Source: Pseudanabaena sp. BC1403
GTDB lineage: Bacteria > Cyanobacteriota > Cyanobacteriia > Pseudanabaenales > Pseudanabaenaceae
Direction of reading: 5' to 3'
Assembly: GCF_002914585.1 (NCBI RefSeq)
Contig: NZ_PDDM01000028.1
Span: 1-64,000 of the forward strand
Length of the DNA stretch: 64,000 nt
Shown here: positions 8,862-19,589 of the stretch, in pieces
How positions within the stretch are numbered: the first letter of the stretch is position 1
Layout of the letters: each line of letters starts with the position of its first letter
Made by a program: the position numbers and the translations under genes
Notes under the pieces: model-generated
The model's database searches: none
What the model saw: only the letters and a program-made list of their open reading frames with translations
What the model was told of the DNA's origin: nothing

Positions 8862-8892
8862 CTTAACCAAAATTACATGGTTATCTTAACCC
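8862..8892 (+). promoter_or_regulatory. Possible Pho box (CTTAACC repeats) upstream of the phosphohydrolase gene
   Basis: CTTAACC occurs at 8862-8868 and again at 8885-8891, with a weaker TTACATGG in between. Cyanobacterial SphR/PhoB boxes are tandem CTTAACCT-like octamers at 11-base spacing. Here the two good copies are 23 rather than 22 bases apart, so the match is imperfect. The downstream gene encodes phosphatase and nucleotidase domains, which makes phosphate control plausible. Confidence 0.35.
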
Positions 8893-9323
8893 AAGCTTAT
8901 AGAACTTTCCTGTAGGCTTAGTAAGGAAAAAAAGTTAGAGTTCAAGAAAAATATGTTTTAAGTGTCAGTGAAATAGTTAAGTTCTAGGTGCTTACAAAAT
9001 CTTAATTTTATCTCTGGTGAAATGCTCCCCATTAATGCTTGATATTGCTGTTGGGCAAGTGTTTCGCTGGAGATCAATAGAACATTTCTATGGCTGGACT
9101 TGATCCTAAAAGACCTTAATTACGAGGATTTAAGCATCTTCTCGTAAGTATTAAAACCGATTAGAAAGAATCACCTGATAATTACGCCTGCAACCCTAAG
9201 TGCTCGCGACAAGTAATTATCATGCAGTTTTACTTTGCATTTTTACAGATGCATATTCTTTGCCAATCCTCTATTCAATAATCATTCCCTCTTATTACCT
9301 AAAATCGATCAAGGCAACAAAAA

Positions 9324-12300
9324 ATGGCACTAAATTCTGGCGATATTGCATTTGTATCTTTTAACGCTGATGAAGATGGATGGTCAATTGTCACGTTTGT
9401 TGACATAGACCCAAATACAACCGTTTATTTCACTGACAACGAAGCTATTAGCCCGACAGCATTTAACACTGGTGAATCTTATTTTCAGTGGACATCAGGA
9501 TCTAGTTTGATAAGTGCTGGAACAGTGATACGTTTTAGCGCAGTTGACAATGCAACTTCACTTGCCGCTTCAGTCGGAACGCTCTCGCGAGCTACAGTCT
9601 CTGGCAGTGCGAATTATGGACTCTCTGCTAGTGGCGATGTTATCTATGCTTTTCTCGGTTCAAGTGCGAGTGCTCCCACTAAAATCTTAACTGCTGTATC
9701 GACGGGAGACACAGTAACCTCAGGCGATCCAATTACAAATGCAGGATTGACAGTTGGAGTTAACGCAATACTATTAAGAACAAGTGCTGACTATGGTGAA
9801 TATGCTGGCGCTAGGGCTGGGCAATCCAGCATCGCAAACTACAAATCCCTAGTCTTTAATGCTGCTAACTGGACAGTCGATCAAACTGATGGTATTTACA
9901 CTGCGACTGTTCCCAATACAACAAATTTTGCGATCGCTACTGACCTTCCTACAGTTAACCTGTCTGTGAGTTCCAGCAGTGGGTCAGAAGCAGGTCAAAC
10001 TGTAATCACTGTCACTGCTACCGCTTCTAATGCAGTTACTGGAGATCAAAATGTTACCGTTGCTGTGAATGGACTTGGTATTACTACAGGTGACTATACG
10101 CTCAGTAATAATGTCATCACGATTGCAAATGGAGCTACCACAGGATCTATCACTTTTACAGTAGTAGATGATGTCTTGGCTGAAGGCACAGAAACTGCCA
10201 TATTAAGCATTAGCAATCCATCTTCAGGAATTGCTTTGGGTAGCACTACTTCTTTAAATCTCACCATCACCGACAACGATGTTGTAGTTGTGCCCAGTGT
10301 GCGTATTCACGACATTCAAGGTGCGGGACATATTTCCACCTATGCGGGGCAAGCAGTGACAGGTGTTGAAGGTATCGTCACCGCGATCGCATCAAATGGT
10401 TTCTACTTGCAAGACCCCAATCCCGATGCGAATGATGCTACTTCTGAAGGCATTTTTGTATTTACATCTTCTGCTCCAACTGTACTTGTAGGAGATTCTT
10501 TACTAGTTAACGGAACCGTATCTGAGTTTCGTCCTGGAGGTTCAGCTAACAACCTTACTGTCACTCAAATTGTCAGCCCAGTAATTACAAAGCTTTCCAT
10601 CGGCAATGCTTTACCCGCAGCAACGATTCTTGGCAATGGCGGACGCACAATTCCCACCCAGATTATTTCCAATGATGCTGCTAGCGGCAATGTGGAAAAT
10701 GCTGGCACAGTCTTCGATCCCGCTCAAGATGGCATCGACTTTTACGAAAGTCTTGAAGGTATGTTGGTTCAGGTAAATAATCCAGTTGCGACCTCACCCA
10801 CGGCAAAATTTGGCACATCCGAAGAAATCTGGGTATTAGCAGACAATGGTGCTAATGCTACCAGTCGCACTAGCCGAAGCAGCAGCTTGATTACAGCGAG
10901 CGACTTCAATCCAGAGCGAATTCAAATCGACGATCTAAACAATTCCTCTATATTATTGCCTGATGTGAATGTCGGCGCTCAGTTTGGCTCGATTACAGGT
11001 GTAGTCAACTACGACTTCAATAACTACGAAGTTTTGGTTTCATCTGCGCCAACGGTAGTACAACCATCGACTTTACAAAAAGAGGTCACCAACCTTACGA
11101 GTAGTGCTACACAATTGACAGTAGCAACCTTCAATGTGGAAAACCTCGATCCAAGCGATACGACATTTAATGCGATCGCGAGTGCAATTGTCGCCAATAT
11201 GAAGTCCCCCGACATCATTAATCTCGAAGAGATTCAGGACAACAATGGCGCAACTAACAATGGGATGGTTGATGCAAATATAACTCTGCAAACGCTAATT
11301 AATGCGATCGCTGCCGCAGGTGGTCCTACCTATGAATATCGTCAAATTAACCCAGTCAACAATCAAGATGGTGGCGAGCCTGGTGGCAATATCCGCGTAG
11401 CGTTCCTGTTTAATCCCAATCGCGTGAATTTTGTTGAAGGTTCATTACAACGCTTGACCGATAGCAATCTGACTGATGGTGACGCTTTCGCTAGTAGCCG
11501 CAAACCGCTCGTGGGCAAATTTGTCTTCAATGGACAGGAAGTAACCGTCATCGGTAATCACTTCAATTCCAAAGGTGGCGATCAACCTCTATTTGGACCC
11601 AATCAACCACCGACACTAAACAGCGAAGTACAACGCAACCAGCAAGCCACCATCGTCAAAGACTTCGTACAAGGACTGTTGGCAACCAACCCCAATGCTA
11701 ATGTCGTGGTAGCAGGAGACTTGAATGATTTCGAGTTCTCTAGTCCCCTCAGCATTTTGGAAAGTAGTGGGTTGAATACTTTAGTCGAAACTCTGCCAGC
11801 TAACGAGCGCTATACCTACAACTTCCAAGGCAACGCACAGACATTGGATCACATTCTAGCTAGCAACAATCTCAGCAGCAAACTCGATGGGTTTGATGTG
11901 GTTCATATTAACTCTGAGTTTGCCGATCAAATTAGCGACCACGATCCTATTGTGGCAAGGTTTAATCTGCCAACAATCCCCGATCCTAATGCGCCTTTCA
12001 GAATGCAAATTCTTCATGCTTCCGATTTTGAAGGTGGAATTCCAGCGATCGATGATGCAGTGAGATTTTCTGCGGTTCTGAATCGTTTAAGAACTGATCC
12101 TAACTTGCCAAGTAGTATCACTCAAAATACCCTGACATTATCCTCTGGCGACAATTACATCCCTGGTGCTTTTTTCAATGCTTCCAGTGATCTTAGTCTC
12201 AATGGTGTGGGCGGATTAGGAACAAACTCTGCGCCAGTAATTGGTCGTGGTGACATTGGCATTCTCAATGCTTTTGGAATTCAAGCATCTGCCTTGGGTA

Positions 12301-15300
12301 ATCACGAGTTTGATTTGGGAGTAAGGCAAGTTCGCGACGTTATCCGCACGGGCAGCGGTAATCCTGGCACAGCGTTCCCCTATCTCAGCACCAACCTGAA
12401 CTTCAGTCCCGAAATTACTGCGGGAAACCTAGGTACATCAGACCTAGCTACCAATCAAACCACTGCCGAAGCCAGTACCATCAAGGGTAAATTGGCGAAG
12501 AGTACCGTAATTACCTTAGCGGGTAATGATGGAGTTGCAGGAAATGCTGACGATCAGAGAATCGGTATTGTCGGTGCAACAACTCCCACCTTGGCGAATA
12601 TTTCTTCTAGTGGCAGTATTGGAATCTCGCCATCTAATCCGACTGATTACGATGCTCTAGCCGCCGAGATTCAAGCTACGGTAAATATTCTCAAGGCTCA
12701 AGGTATCAATAAAATCATTTTGCTGTCACATATGCAGCAGTTCAACATTGAACGCGATGAGCTTGCTCCTCGCTTACGTGATGTGGATATTATCCTTGCA
12801 GGTGGATCAAACACATTGCTGTCAGATAGTAATGATGTTTTGCGATCGGGTGATGCTAGCGATGGTGTTTACCCAGTTGTGAGAACTGGAGCCGATGGCA
12901 ATCCTGTGCTGGTCGCGAATACCGATGGGAACTACAAGTATGTTGGTCGCTTAGTCACTGAGTTTGACAGTAATGGCATTCTCAATGTCAACTCACTCAA
13001 TAGCAGCATCAATGGAGCCTATGCTACGGATGAAGCAGGTGTCGATCGCGTTTATGGTACTGATGTAAATCCAAGAGACGTGGCGAATCCTAATGTTGTG
13101 GCAATCACCGATGGTATCCGCAATGTCATTGCTACGAAGGACAATTTGATTGTGGGCAAATCAAGCGTATTCCTGAATGGAACCCGTGATGATGTGCGTA
13201 CTCAAGAAACCAATTTTGGGAATCTCACTGCTGATGCCAACCTCTGGCTAGCTAAGCAAATCGATCCTACCGTTGTCATTTCCCTAAAAAATGGTGGTGG
13301 CATCCGCGACAACATTGGCGTAGTTTCGGCATCATCTGGTGCAGTCAATAGTGATGATATTCAGAAACTACCAACGCAGCCCAATCCCCTTGCGCCAAAC
13401 AAACAAACTGGTGATGTCTCTCAGTTGGATGTTGAGAATTCCCTACGGTTTAATAATGGTTTGAGCTTGATCACGGTTACGGCGCAACAACTTCAGTGGG
13501 TAATCGAACATGCTGTGGCTGGGACTCGTCCTGGTAGTACTCCTGGGCAGTTCCCACAAGTTGGCGGCTTGAAATTTAGCTTTGACCCCACCAAAACAGC
13601 GATCGCCTTTAATAGTAGTACAGGCGAAGTCACCACCCAAGGCAGTCGAGTTCAAAATCTGGTCGTACTCAATGATGATGGCTCGATTAAGGATGTAATT
13701 GTTCGCGATGGTGTATTGGTTGGCGATGCAAGCCGCACCTTCCGCATGGTGACCTTGAACTTCCTCGCAGGAACAAGCAGTACAGGTGGACTTGGTGGTG
13801 ATAACTATCCATTCCCTAAATTTGTGAGAGACAATGCGGCGATCGCTAATCGTGTAGATTTACGCGGTGAATCGATTGACCTCAATGGTAACGGTGTGGT
13901 TGACCCAGCGCTTGCTTTAGCAGCAGGAAAGTTTACTTTTGCCGCAGCAGGATCTGAGCAGGACGCATTTGCCGAATACCTCGGTGATCAGTTTAGTACT
14001 AATCCTTTCAATGCTACGGATGTTGCCGCTAACCTTGATACACGCATCCAAAATCTCAGCGTCCGCCAAGATCAGGTGCTTACACAGGTCACCAACTATG
14101 AGTTTACTAACTTGCCAACCTTGGGGACAGCTTCTAATGGACAACAAATCTCACTGGGTGGCTTCTCTGGCTTGTACTTCCAAGGACTCGCCGATAATGG
14201 CAATCTCAAGTTTGTCACTAACACCGATCGCGGCCCCAATGGCGATCCAACGGGAGCAAATAGACCTTTTTACTTGCCTAACTTCCAACCCGAAATCGTC
14301 AGCTTTGAGCTTAACCGCACTACTGGCGAAATCACGATTACTAATCGCACTGGTTTATTCCGTCCCGATGGTACAACTCCCTTAACAGGATTGCCCAACC
14401 TGCAAGCAGGAACTAATGGAACTGCCTATACCGATGAAATTGCTGTTGATCTCAATGGCAATGTTCTGCCCAACGATCCTTTGGGTGCTGATTTAGAAGG
14501 AATTGCCGTTGCCGCCAATGGTGATTACTGGATGGTGGATGAATACCGTCCCGCTATTTATCACTTTGATGTGAATGGGAAACTCCTCGATCGCTTCATC
14601 CCTCAAGGTACTGCAACAGCACCAAATCCTGATGCACCTGCTGGAACCTTCGGTACAGAAGCATTACCCTCAGTCTACGCTCAACGCCGCAATAATCGAG
14701 GCTTTGAAGCTGTGGCTCTAGAAGGCAACAAGCTTTATGCCTTTATTCAGAGTGCGATCGACAATCCTGATAATGCTGGCGATACGACTTCTAGAAACTC
14801 ACGGAATTTGCGGATTTTGGAATTTGACACGGTTTCCAAAGCTGTAATTGGCGAATACATTTATCTCCTAGACAGTATTTCTGCAAGTGGTAATGCCAAA
14901 ACCGACAAACTTGGCGATGCTGTTTCCCTTGGGAATGGCAAATTCGCCGTTGTCGAACGCGATGACCTAGCGACTTCTGCTTCCAACAAATTGATTTATC
15001 AAATTGATTTGGGCGCAGCAACCAATATCTACAATGCTAGCTTTACCTTCCCAGCAGGCAAAACAGCGATCGAGCAGCTAACTCCTGCCGAACTCGCCAG
15101 CGCTGGCATTAATGTTGTCTCGAAGAGCCTGATCGCTAATGCCGCTCAATATGGTTACACAGGTGTAGAAAAACTAGAAGGTCTAGCACTGATTGGACCC
15201 AACCAACTGGCTCTAATTAATGACAACGATTTCAATGTTTCTGGCAATACACCAACCGAGAAGCTAGGAATTCTTGAGTTGAGCAAAACCTTGCCTGTTT

Positions 15301-18300
15301 CTGCGATCGACTTCAGTGGCGCTAACTACATAGTTACCGAAGGCAATGGTTCCACAACGGTAACCGTTCGCATCACAAGAACAGGCGATGTATCGGGAAC
15401 AAGTACTGTAGAACTACAATTGAATGATGGTACGGCAACGGGCAGCGTGATTCCGCCGACTTTTGCTCAAACCCAAGGTGCTAGCAGTTCTGCAACTCCC
15501 TATCTAGTTCCTACGGCAGCAGGTGTCAGCTTCACATCAATTTTGACCGCAGGTGATAGCATCGGTGGCTATAGGATGGCGGGTATTCCTGACGGACTTG
15601 GTTCCTATGACAATGGCGATGGTACATTTACTGTTTTGATGAATCATGAGATTCCCAATACTGGTGGTGTCAATCGCGATCATGGCTCTAAAGGCGCATT
15701 TGTCTCCAAGTGGGTAATTAACAAGTCCGATCTTTCAGTTGTGAGTGGTGACGACCTAATTCAAAATGTCAATACTTGGAATGGTTCTAACTTTGTCCAA
15801 GGCACAACTGCTTTCTCTCGATTCTGTTCTGCGGATTTAGCCCCTGTTTCTGCTTTCTATAACAGTGCCACTGGGCTAGGGACTCAAGAGCGCATCTTCT
15901 TAAATGGAGAGGAGTCTGGTCCTGAAAGTCGCGCCTTTGGTCATATTGCTACAGGCTTAAATGCTGGTACTACTTATCAATTGCCTTACCTTGGTAAATT
16001 CAGTTGGGAAAATGCCGTAGCCAGCATCACTGCAAGTGACAAAACTGTCGTTGCAGGGATGGATGACAGTACTGGTGGTCAGGTTTACTTCTATGTCGGG
16101 AACAAAACTAACACTGGTACTGAGATTGATAAGGCTGGACTCAACAACGGTAAGTTGTTTGGCATTAAAGTAGATGGACTAACATCAGAAACCAATGCTA
16201 CTACTCTGGCTTCTGGGACAAGGTTTGCGCTAGCGGATTTAGGAAGCGTTGAAAATACAACAGGTGCAGCACTGGAAACCGCTAGTAATGCTGCTGGTGC
16301 GACCAACTTCCTTAGACCTGAAGATGGTGCATGGGACCCTTCCAATCCCAAGGATTTCTACTTCACTACCACCAATAGTTTTACTGGACCTAGCCGTCTC
16401 TGGAGACTGCGTTTCGACGATCCGACAAATCCTGAGTCAGGTGGAACTGTAGAAATGGTGCTTGATGGGACAGAAGGTCATAAGATGTTTGACAACTTCA
16501 CCATCGATCGCTATGGGCATATCCTGCTCCAAGAAGATATTGGAGGGCAAGATGCCCTTGGCAAAATCTGGCAGTACGATATTGCCACCGATAAACTCAC
16601 CCAAATCGCTCAACACGATCCATCACGATTTGTACCTGGAGCTGCTAATTTCTTGACTCGCGACGAAGAATCATCGGGCATTATTGATGCTCAAGATATT
16701 CTCGGTGCAGGTTGGTTCTTGCTCGATGTTCAGGCTCACTACAGTATTCCAGGGGAACTCTATGAAGGCGGACAACTGTTAGCTTTCTTCAATCCTGATA
16801 CTTACAAGGCTTCCTTGTTGGACTACAACAACAAGCCCATTACGGTAACCTTTGCTGCTGGTGAAACCTTTAAGGATGTGCAGATTCCAATTGTGGGAGA
16901 TACCAATCCTGAAGGTAATGAAACCATCAACTTGAGTCTCAAAAATCCTAGTTCTGGAACATTAATCGGGATCAATCAACCCAAGGCAGTTTTGACAATT
17001 CTCAATGATGATGTCAATAATGCTCCAGTTCTGACAGGTACACCTGCAACTCTTGCTGCTGGTAAAGAAGACACAACCTATAAGATCTTAGCGGCTGATC
17101 TACTAGCTGGCTTTACCGATGCGAATGGCGATGTCCTTTCTGTATCTGGCCTAACTGCTACCAATGGCACTTTAATTGACAACCGCGATCGCACCTACAG
17201 TTTCACCCCCAATGCTAACTTCAATGGCACGGTTAACTTGAGCTACAACGTTGTCGATGGAAAGGGCGGCTCAATTGCTGCAACCCAAACCATTGCGATC
17301 GCTGCGGTCAACGATGCACCAGTCGGCACGGTATCGATTTCAGACACCACACCAACAGAGACCCAAACCCTTGTTGCTAGCAACTTATTCACAGATGTTG
17401 ATGGTTTAACTAACGCTGTCTTTAACTATCAGTGGCAACAATCAGATGTTGGCGGTGGTGTAACATTCACCAACATCGTAGGCGCGACCAACAGCACCTT
17501 CACCCCCACTCAAGCTCAGGTCAATCGCCAATTGCGTGTGGTAATGAGCTACACCGATGACCAAGGTACAGTGGAAACTCTTACCTCAGCGCCAACCATC
17601 GTCACTGGTGACTTTTATGTCGGTACTTCAAGTGTCAATGCTTTCACAGGCACTAACGGTCAGGACATCATTGCTGGACTTGGCAACAACGATATTCTGA
17701 ATGGTCTTGATGGTGATGATATCTTCCGCTATACCATTGGTGATGGCAAAGATATCGTTGATGGTGGTGCTGGTAACGATACCTTGAATATTCTCGGTAC
17801 AGATAATTCCGAATCTCTGAGTGTAGTTTTCAATGGAACGCCAGTTTCAATAATTGCAGGTGGGACAGTAACCAACGTTGAATCGGTAACTGTTGACCTA
17901 CTAGGTGGTATCGACACCCTTTTCTATGGTTCAACTACAGCCGACTTAACTATCAACCTAAACACTGGTGTGGCATCTGGCTTTACAGCGATCGCAAATA
18001 TCGAGAACGTCACAGGCGGATTCGGGAACGACATCATCACTGGTAACAGCGGCAATAACACTCTTCGTGGTGAATTTGGTAACGATATCCTAGATGGTGG
18101 TTTAGGAGCAGACATCTTAATTGGTGGAGCGGGCAATGATACTTACATTGTTGATAACATCAATGACACTATCTCTGATTCATCTGGAACTGATACCGTT
18201 CTTTCGAGTATTGACTGGACTTTTGCTGGTAGCACTCTTGAGAATCTAACTCTCACTGGCAACAGCGATATCAACGGTACTGGTAATGGACTACAAAATG

Positions 18301-19208
18301 CGATCGTTGGCAATAGCGGCAACAACATACTCAATGGTGGCAGTAATGCAGATTCTCTAACTGGTGGTGCTGGTAACGACACCTACATTGTGGACAATGT
18401 TGGTGATGTGGTCAACGAGCTAGCCAATGAGGGAACTGACACTATTCTCTCAAGTGTCACGCGCACCTTGGAAGCCAATGTGGAAAACCTCACGCTGACA
18501 GGCGGTAGTACGATTAATGGAACTGGTAACGATCTTAATAACATCATTACTGGAAACAGTCGGAACAACATCCTTGATGGTGGAGTTGGTGCAGATGCAC
18601 TCATTGGTGGTCTAGGCAATGACACTTACATCATCGATAACTTGGGTGATTCAATTACTGAGGAATTGAATCAAGGTACAGACTTGGTAAGATCCAATGT
18701 GTCTTGGACTCTAGGAGAAAACCTTGAGAACTTGACTCTAACTGGTAGTGCAAACATCAATGGTACTGGCAATAGCGTCAATAACGTTATTACAGGCAAT
18801 GATGGCAACAATATTCTCAGTGGCGGATTCGGTAACGATTCTCTAACTGGCGGTTTAGGAGCAGATGTACTTGTTGGTGGATTTGGCAATGACACATTGT
18901 TCCTCGGTCTCAATGATGGAGCCACGGATCGAGTCGTCTATAACCTCGGTGATGATAGCGACGTGGTGAATCAATTCCTACGTGGAGTTGGAGGCGATCT
19001 GCTCCAGTTCAATAACATCGCTGCCATTGACGTACGTACTGTTGGTGGCAACACTCAGTTCCGTTTAGGTGATGGTGTTACTGGCAACGGTAATTTTGGT
19101 AATGGTTCGCTCCTGCTAACCTTGAATGGAGTCACTGGATTTGCTTCTAGCAATATCAATGACAACATCCTAGCTGGTTCCACTCCTACAACTTTCAACT
19201 TTAGTTAG
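9324..19208 (+). CDS. Giant secreted multidomain phosphohydrolase with RTX repeats
   Basis: This 3294-residue type I secretion cargo has no signal peptide. Approximate domain order: an N-terminal lamin-tail-like domain (1-200); Calx-beta (205-320); a YhcR/ExeM OB-like domain (325-590); an endonuclease/exonuclease/phosphatase domain (595-880; FNVENLD, LEEIQDN, GDLND, SDHDP); a 5'-nucleotidase (892-1500; SGDN, GNHEFDLG, LLSHMQQF, NGGGIRDN, GGDNYPF); an esterase-like phytase domain (1590-1990; TDRGPNGDP, LEGIAVA); a PhoX/DUF839 phosphatase (about 2055-2495; LMNHEIPN, NGEESG, FDNFTIDRYGH); a cadherin-like domain (2566-2662); an Ig-like domain (2664-2762); RTX GGxGNDxL repeats (2770-3190); and the C-terminal secretion region. 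The DUF839 block sits inside a second Calx-beta domain. The likely role is release of phosphate from extracellular DNA, nucleotides and organic phosphates. Export is probably by the system at 28452-33820. Confidence 0.88.
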   Translation: MALNSGDIAFVSFNADEDGWSIVTFVDIDPNTTVYFTDNEAISPTAFNTGESYFQWTSGSSLISAGTVIRFSAVDNATSLAASVGTLSRATVSGSANYGLSASGDVIYAFLGSSASAPTKILTAVSTGDTVTSGDPITNAGLTVGVNAILLRTSADYGEYAGARAGQSSIANYKSLVFNAANWTVDQTDGIYTATVPNTTNFAIATDLPTVNLSVSSSSGSEAGQTVITVTATASNAVTGDQNVTVAVNGLGITTGDYTLSNNVITIANGATTGSITFTVVDDVLAEGTETAILSISNPSSGIALGSTTSLNLTITDNDVVVVPSVRIHDIQGAGHISTYAGQAVTGVEGIVTAIASNGFYLQDPNPDANDATSEGIFVFTSSAPTVLVGDSLLVNGTVSEFRPGGSANNLTVTQIVSPVITKLSIGNALPAATILGNGGRTIPTQIISNDAASGNVENAGTVFDPAQDGIDFYESLEGMLVQVNNPVATSPTAKFGTSEEIWVLADNGANATSRTSRSSSLITASDFNPERIQIDDLNNSSILLPDVNVGAQFGSITGVVNYDFNNYEVLVSSAPTVVQPSTLQKEVTNLTSSATQLTVATFNVENLDPSDTTFNAIASAIVANMKSPDIINLEEIQDNNGATNNGMVDANITLQTLINAIAAAGGPTYEYRQINPVNNQDGGEPGGNIRVAFLFNPNRVNFVEGSLQRLTDSNLTDGDAFASSRKPLVGKFVFNGQEVTVIGNHFNSKGGDQPLFGPNQPPTLNSEVQRNQQATIVKDFVQGLLATNPNANVVVAGDLNDFEFSSPLSILESSGLNTLVETLPANERYTYNFQGNAQTLDHILASNNLSSKLDGFDVVHINSEFADQISDHDPIVARFNLPTIPDPNAPFRMQILHASDFEGGIPAIDDAVRFSAVLNRLRTDPNLPSSITQNTLTLSSGDNYIPGAFFNASSDLSLNGVGGLGTNSAPVIGRGDIGILNAFGIQASALGNHEFDLGVRQVRDVIRTGSGNPGTAFPYLSTNLNFSPEITAGNLGTSDLATNQTTAEASTIKGKLAKSTVITLAGNDGVAGNADDQRIGIVGATTPTLANISSSGSIGISPSNPTDYDALAAEIQATVNILKAQGINKIILLSHMQQFNIERDELAPRLRDVDIILAGGSNTLLSDSNDVLRSGDASDGVYPVVRTGADGNPVLVANTDGNYKYVGRLVTEFDSNGILNVNSLNSSINGAYATDEAGVDRVYGTDVNPRDVANPNVVAITDGIRNVIATKDNLIVGKSSVFLNGTRDDVRTQETNFGNLTADANLWLAKQIDPTVVISLKNGGGIRDNIGVVSASSGAVNSDDIQKLPTQPNPLAPNKQTGDVSQLDVENSLRFNNGLSLITVTAQQLQWVIEHAVAGTRPGSTPGQFPQVGGLKFSFDPTKTAIAFNSSTGEVTTQGSRVQNLVVLNDDGSIKDVIVRDGVLVGDASRTFRMVTLNFLAGTSSTGGLGGDNYPFPKFVRDNAAIANRVDLRGESIDLNGNGVVDPALALAAGKFTFAAAGSEQDAFAEYLGDQFSTNPFNATDVAANLDTRIQNLSVRQDQVLTQVTNYEFTNLPTLGTASNGQQISLGGFSGLYFQGLADNGNLKFVTNTDRGPNGDPTGANRPFYLPNFQPEIVSFELNRTTGEITITNRTGLFRPDGTTPLTGLPNLQAGTNGTAYTDEIAVDLNGNVLPNDPLGADLEGIAVAANGDYWMVDEYRPAIYHFDVNGKLLDRFIPQGTATAPNPDAPAGTFGTEALPSVYAQRRNNRGFEAVALEGNKLYAFIQSAIDNPDNAGDTTSRNSRNLRILEFDTVSKAVIGEYIYLLDSISASGNAKTDKLGDAVSLGNGKFAVVERDDLATSASNKLIYQIDLGAATNIYNASFTFPAGKTAIEQLTPAELASAGINVVSKSLIANAAQYGYTGVEKLEGLALIGPNQLALINDNDFNVSGNTPTEKLGILELSKTLPVSAIDFSGANYIVTEGNGSTTVTVRITRTGDVSGTSTVELQLNDGTATGSVIPPTFAQTQGASSSATPYLVPTAAGVSFTSILTAGDSIGGYRMAGIPDGLGSYDNGDGTFTVLMNHEIPNTGGVNRDHGSKGAFVSKWVINKSDLSVVSGDDLIQNVNTWNGSNFVQGTTAFSRFCSADLAPVSAFYNSATGLGTQERIFLNGEESGPESRAFGHIATGLNAGTTYQLPYLGKFSWENAVASITASDKTVVAGMDDSTGGQVYFYVGNKTNTGTEIDKAGLNNGKLFGIKVDGLTSETNATTLASGTRFALADLGSVENTTGAALETASNAAGATNFLRPEDGAWDPSNPKDFYFTTTNSFTGPSRLWRLRFDDPTNPESGGTVEMVLDGTEGHKMFDNFTIDRYGHILLQEDIGGQDALGKIWQYDIATDKLTQIAQHDPSRFVPGAANFLTRDEESSGIIDAQDILGAGWFLLDVQAHYSIPGELYEGGQLLAFFNPDTYKASLLDYNNKPITVTFAAGETFKDVQIPIVGDTNPEGNETINLSLKNPSSGTLIGINQPKAVLTILNDDVNNAPVLTGTPATLAAGKEDTTYKILAADLLAGFTDANGDVLSVSGLTATNGTLIDNRDRTYSFTPNANFNGTVNLSYNVVDGKGGSIAATQTIAIAAVNDAPVGTVSISDTTPTETQTLVASNLFTDVDGLTNAVFNYQWQQSDVGGGVTFTNIVGATNSTFTPTQAQVNRQLRVVMSYTDDQGTVETLTSAPTIVTGDFYVGTSSVNAFTGTNGQDIIAGLGNNDILNGLDGDDIFRYTIGDGKDIVDGGAGNDTLNILGTDNSESLSVVFNGTPVSIIAGGTVTNVESVTVDLLGGIDTLFYGSTTADLTINLNTGVASGFTAIANIENVTGGFGNDIITGNSGNNTLRGEFGNDILDGGLGADILIGGAGNDTYIVDNINDTISDSSGTDTVLSSIDWTFAGSTLENLTLTGNSDINGTGNGLQNAIVGNSGNNILNGGSNADSLTGGAGNDTYIVDNVGDVVNELANEGTDTILSSVTRTLEANVENLTLTGGSTINGTGNDLNNIITGNSRNNILDGGVGADALIGGLGNDTYIIDNLGDSITEELNQGTDLVRSNVSWTLGENLENLTLTGSANINGTGNSVNNVITGNDGNNILSGGFGNDSLTGGLGADVLVGGFGNDTLFLGLNDGATDRVVYNLGDDSDVVNQFLRGVGGDLLQFNNIAAIDVRTVGGNTQFRLGDGVTGNGNFGNGSLLLTLNGVTGFASSNINDNILAGSTPTTFNFS

Positions 19209-19270
19209 AATGTTTTCAGATGAGAAATAGGAGTCCCTACGTCTGATGAGGAATTAGCTTAGGAATTACA

Positions 19271-19309
19271 AAAAAACACCCTGTCCGTCAATGGACAAGG
19301 TGTTTTTTT
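19271..19309 (+). terminator. Intrinsic terminator of the 3294-aa gene
   Basis: The stem AAAAAACACC-TGTCC pairs with GGACA-GGTGTTTTTTT with one internal mismatch. It is followed by a T tract, 62 bases after the stop codon. Confidence 0.85.
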
Positions 19310-19396
19310 TACGATCGCCACTTACATCATCAAACAGCGATCGCATTCTCTAAAAATCTGCGATCGCCACTAATCCCATCACCCTAGGATTGCTAT

Positions 19397-19589
19397 ATGT
19401 TGACTTCAATTTTTTCTGGTCTTTCTCCTGCTCTTGATGCATCTATTTCCGCTTCGTTAAATGATGCGATTCAATCTGTGTATGGCTTTTTGTCGGATTT
19501 TGCGGAGCGAGAGGATTTTTGTGTGCGACCAATGGGTAAGTCGTAATTTTTCGCCGTTGGCTGATTTGAAACTTTTGTCTAGCTCAGAT
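19397..19589 (+). pseudogene. Truncated, frameshifted 5' remnant of an RTX paralogue
   Basis: From the ATG at 19397 the translation MLTSIFSGLSPALDAS and onward closely parallels the N terminus of the intact gene at 19842 (MLNSIFAELAPALDAS). After EREDF about 20 codons present in the intact gene are missing. The reading frame changes there and stops at 19544-19546, giving a 49-residue product. In the shifted frame the homology continues (DQWVSRNFSPLADLKLLSSSD) until 19589, where the direct repeats begin. It is the debris of a former tandem copy, or of a partial duplication. Confidence 0.85.

Larger units (their letters stand above)
8269..9323. other. Gene-free 1.05-kb region rich in hairpin repeats
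   Basis: No credible gene is seen here. From 8401 to 8750 there are three adjacent hairpin elements (listed separately). From 8750 to 9323 the sequence is AT-rich, without hairpins, and must hold the promoter of the giant gene at 9324, including the CTTAACC repeats listed separately. A weak AAGG lies about 10 bases before that start. The petJ promoter lies near 8270-8400. Confidence 0.6.
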
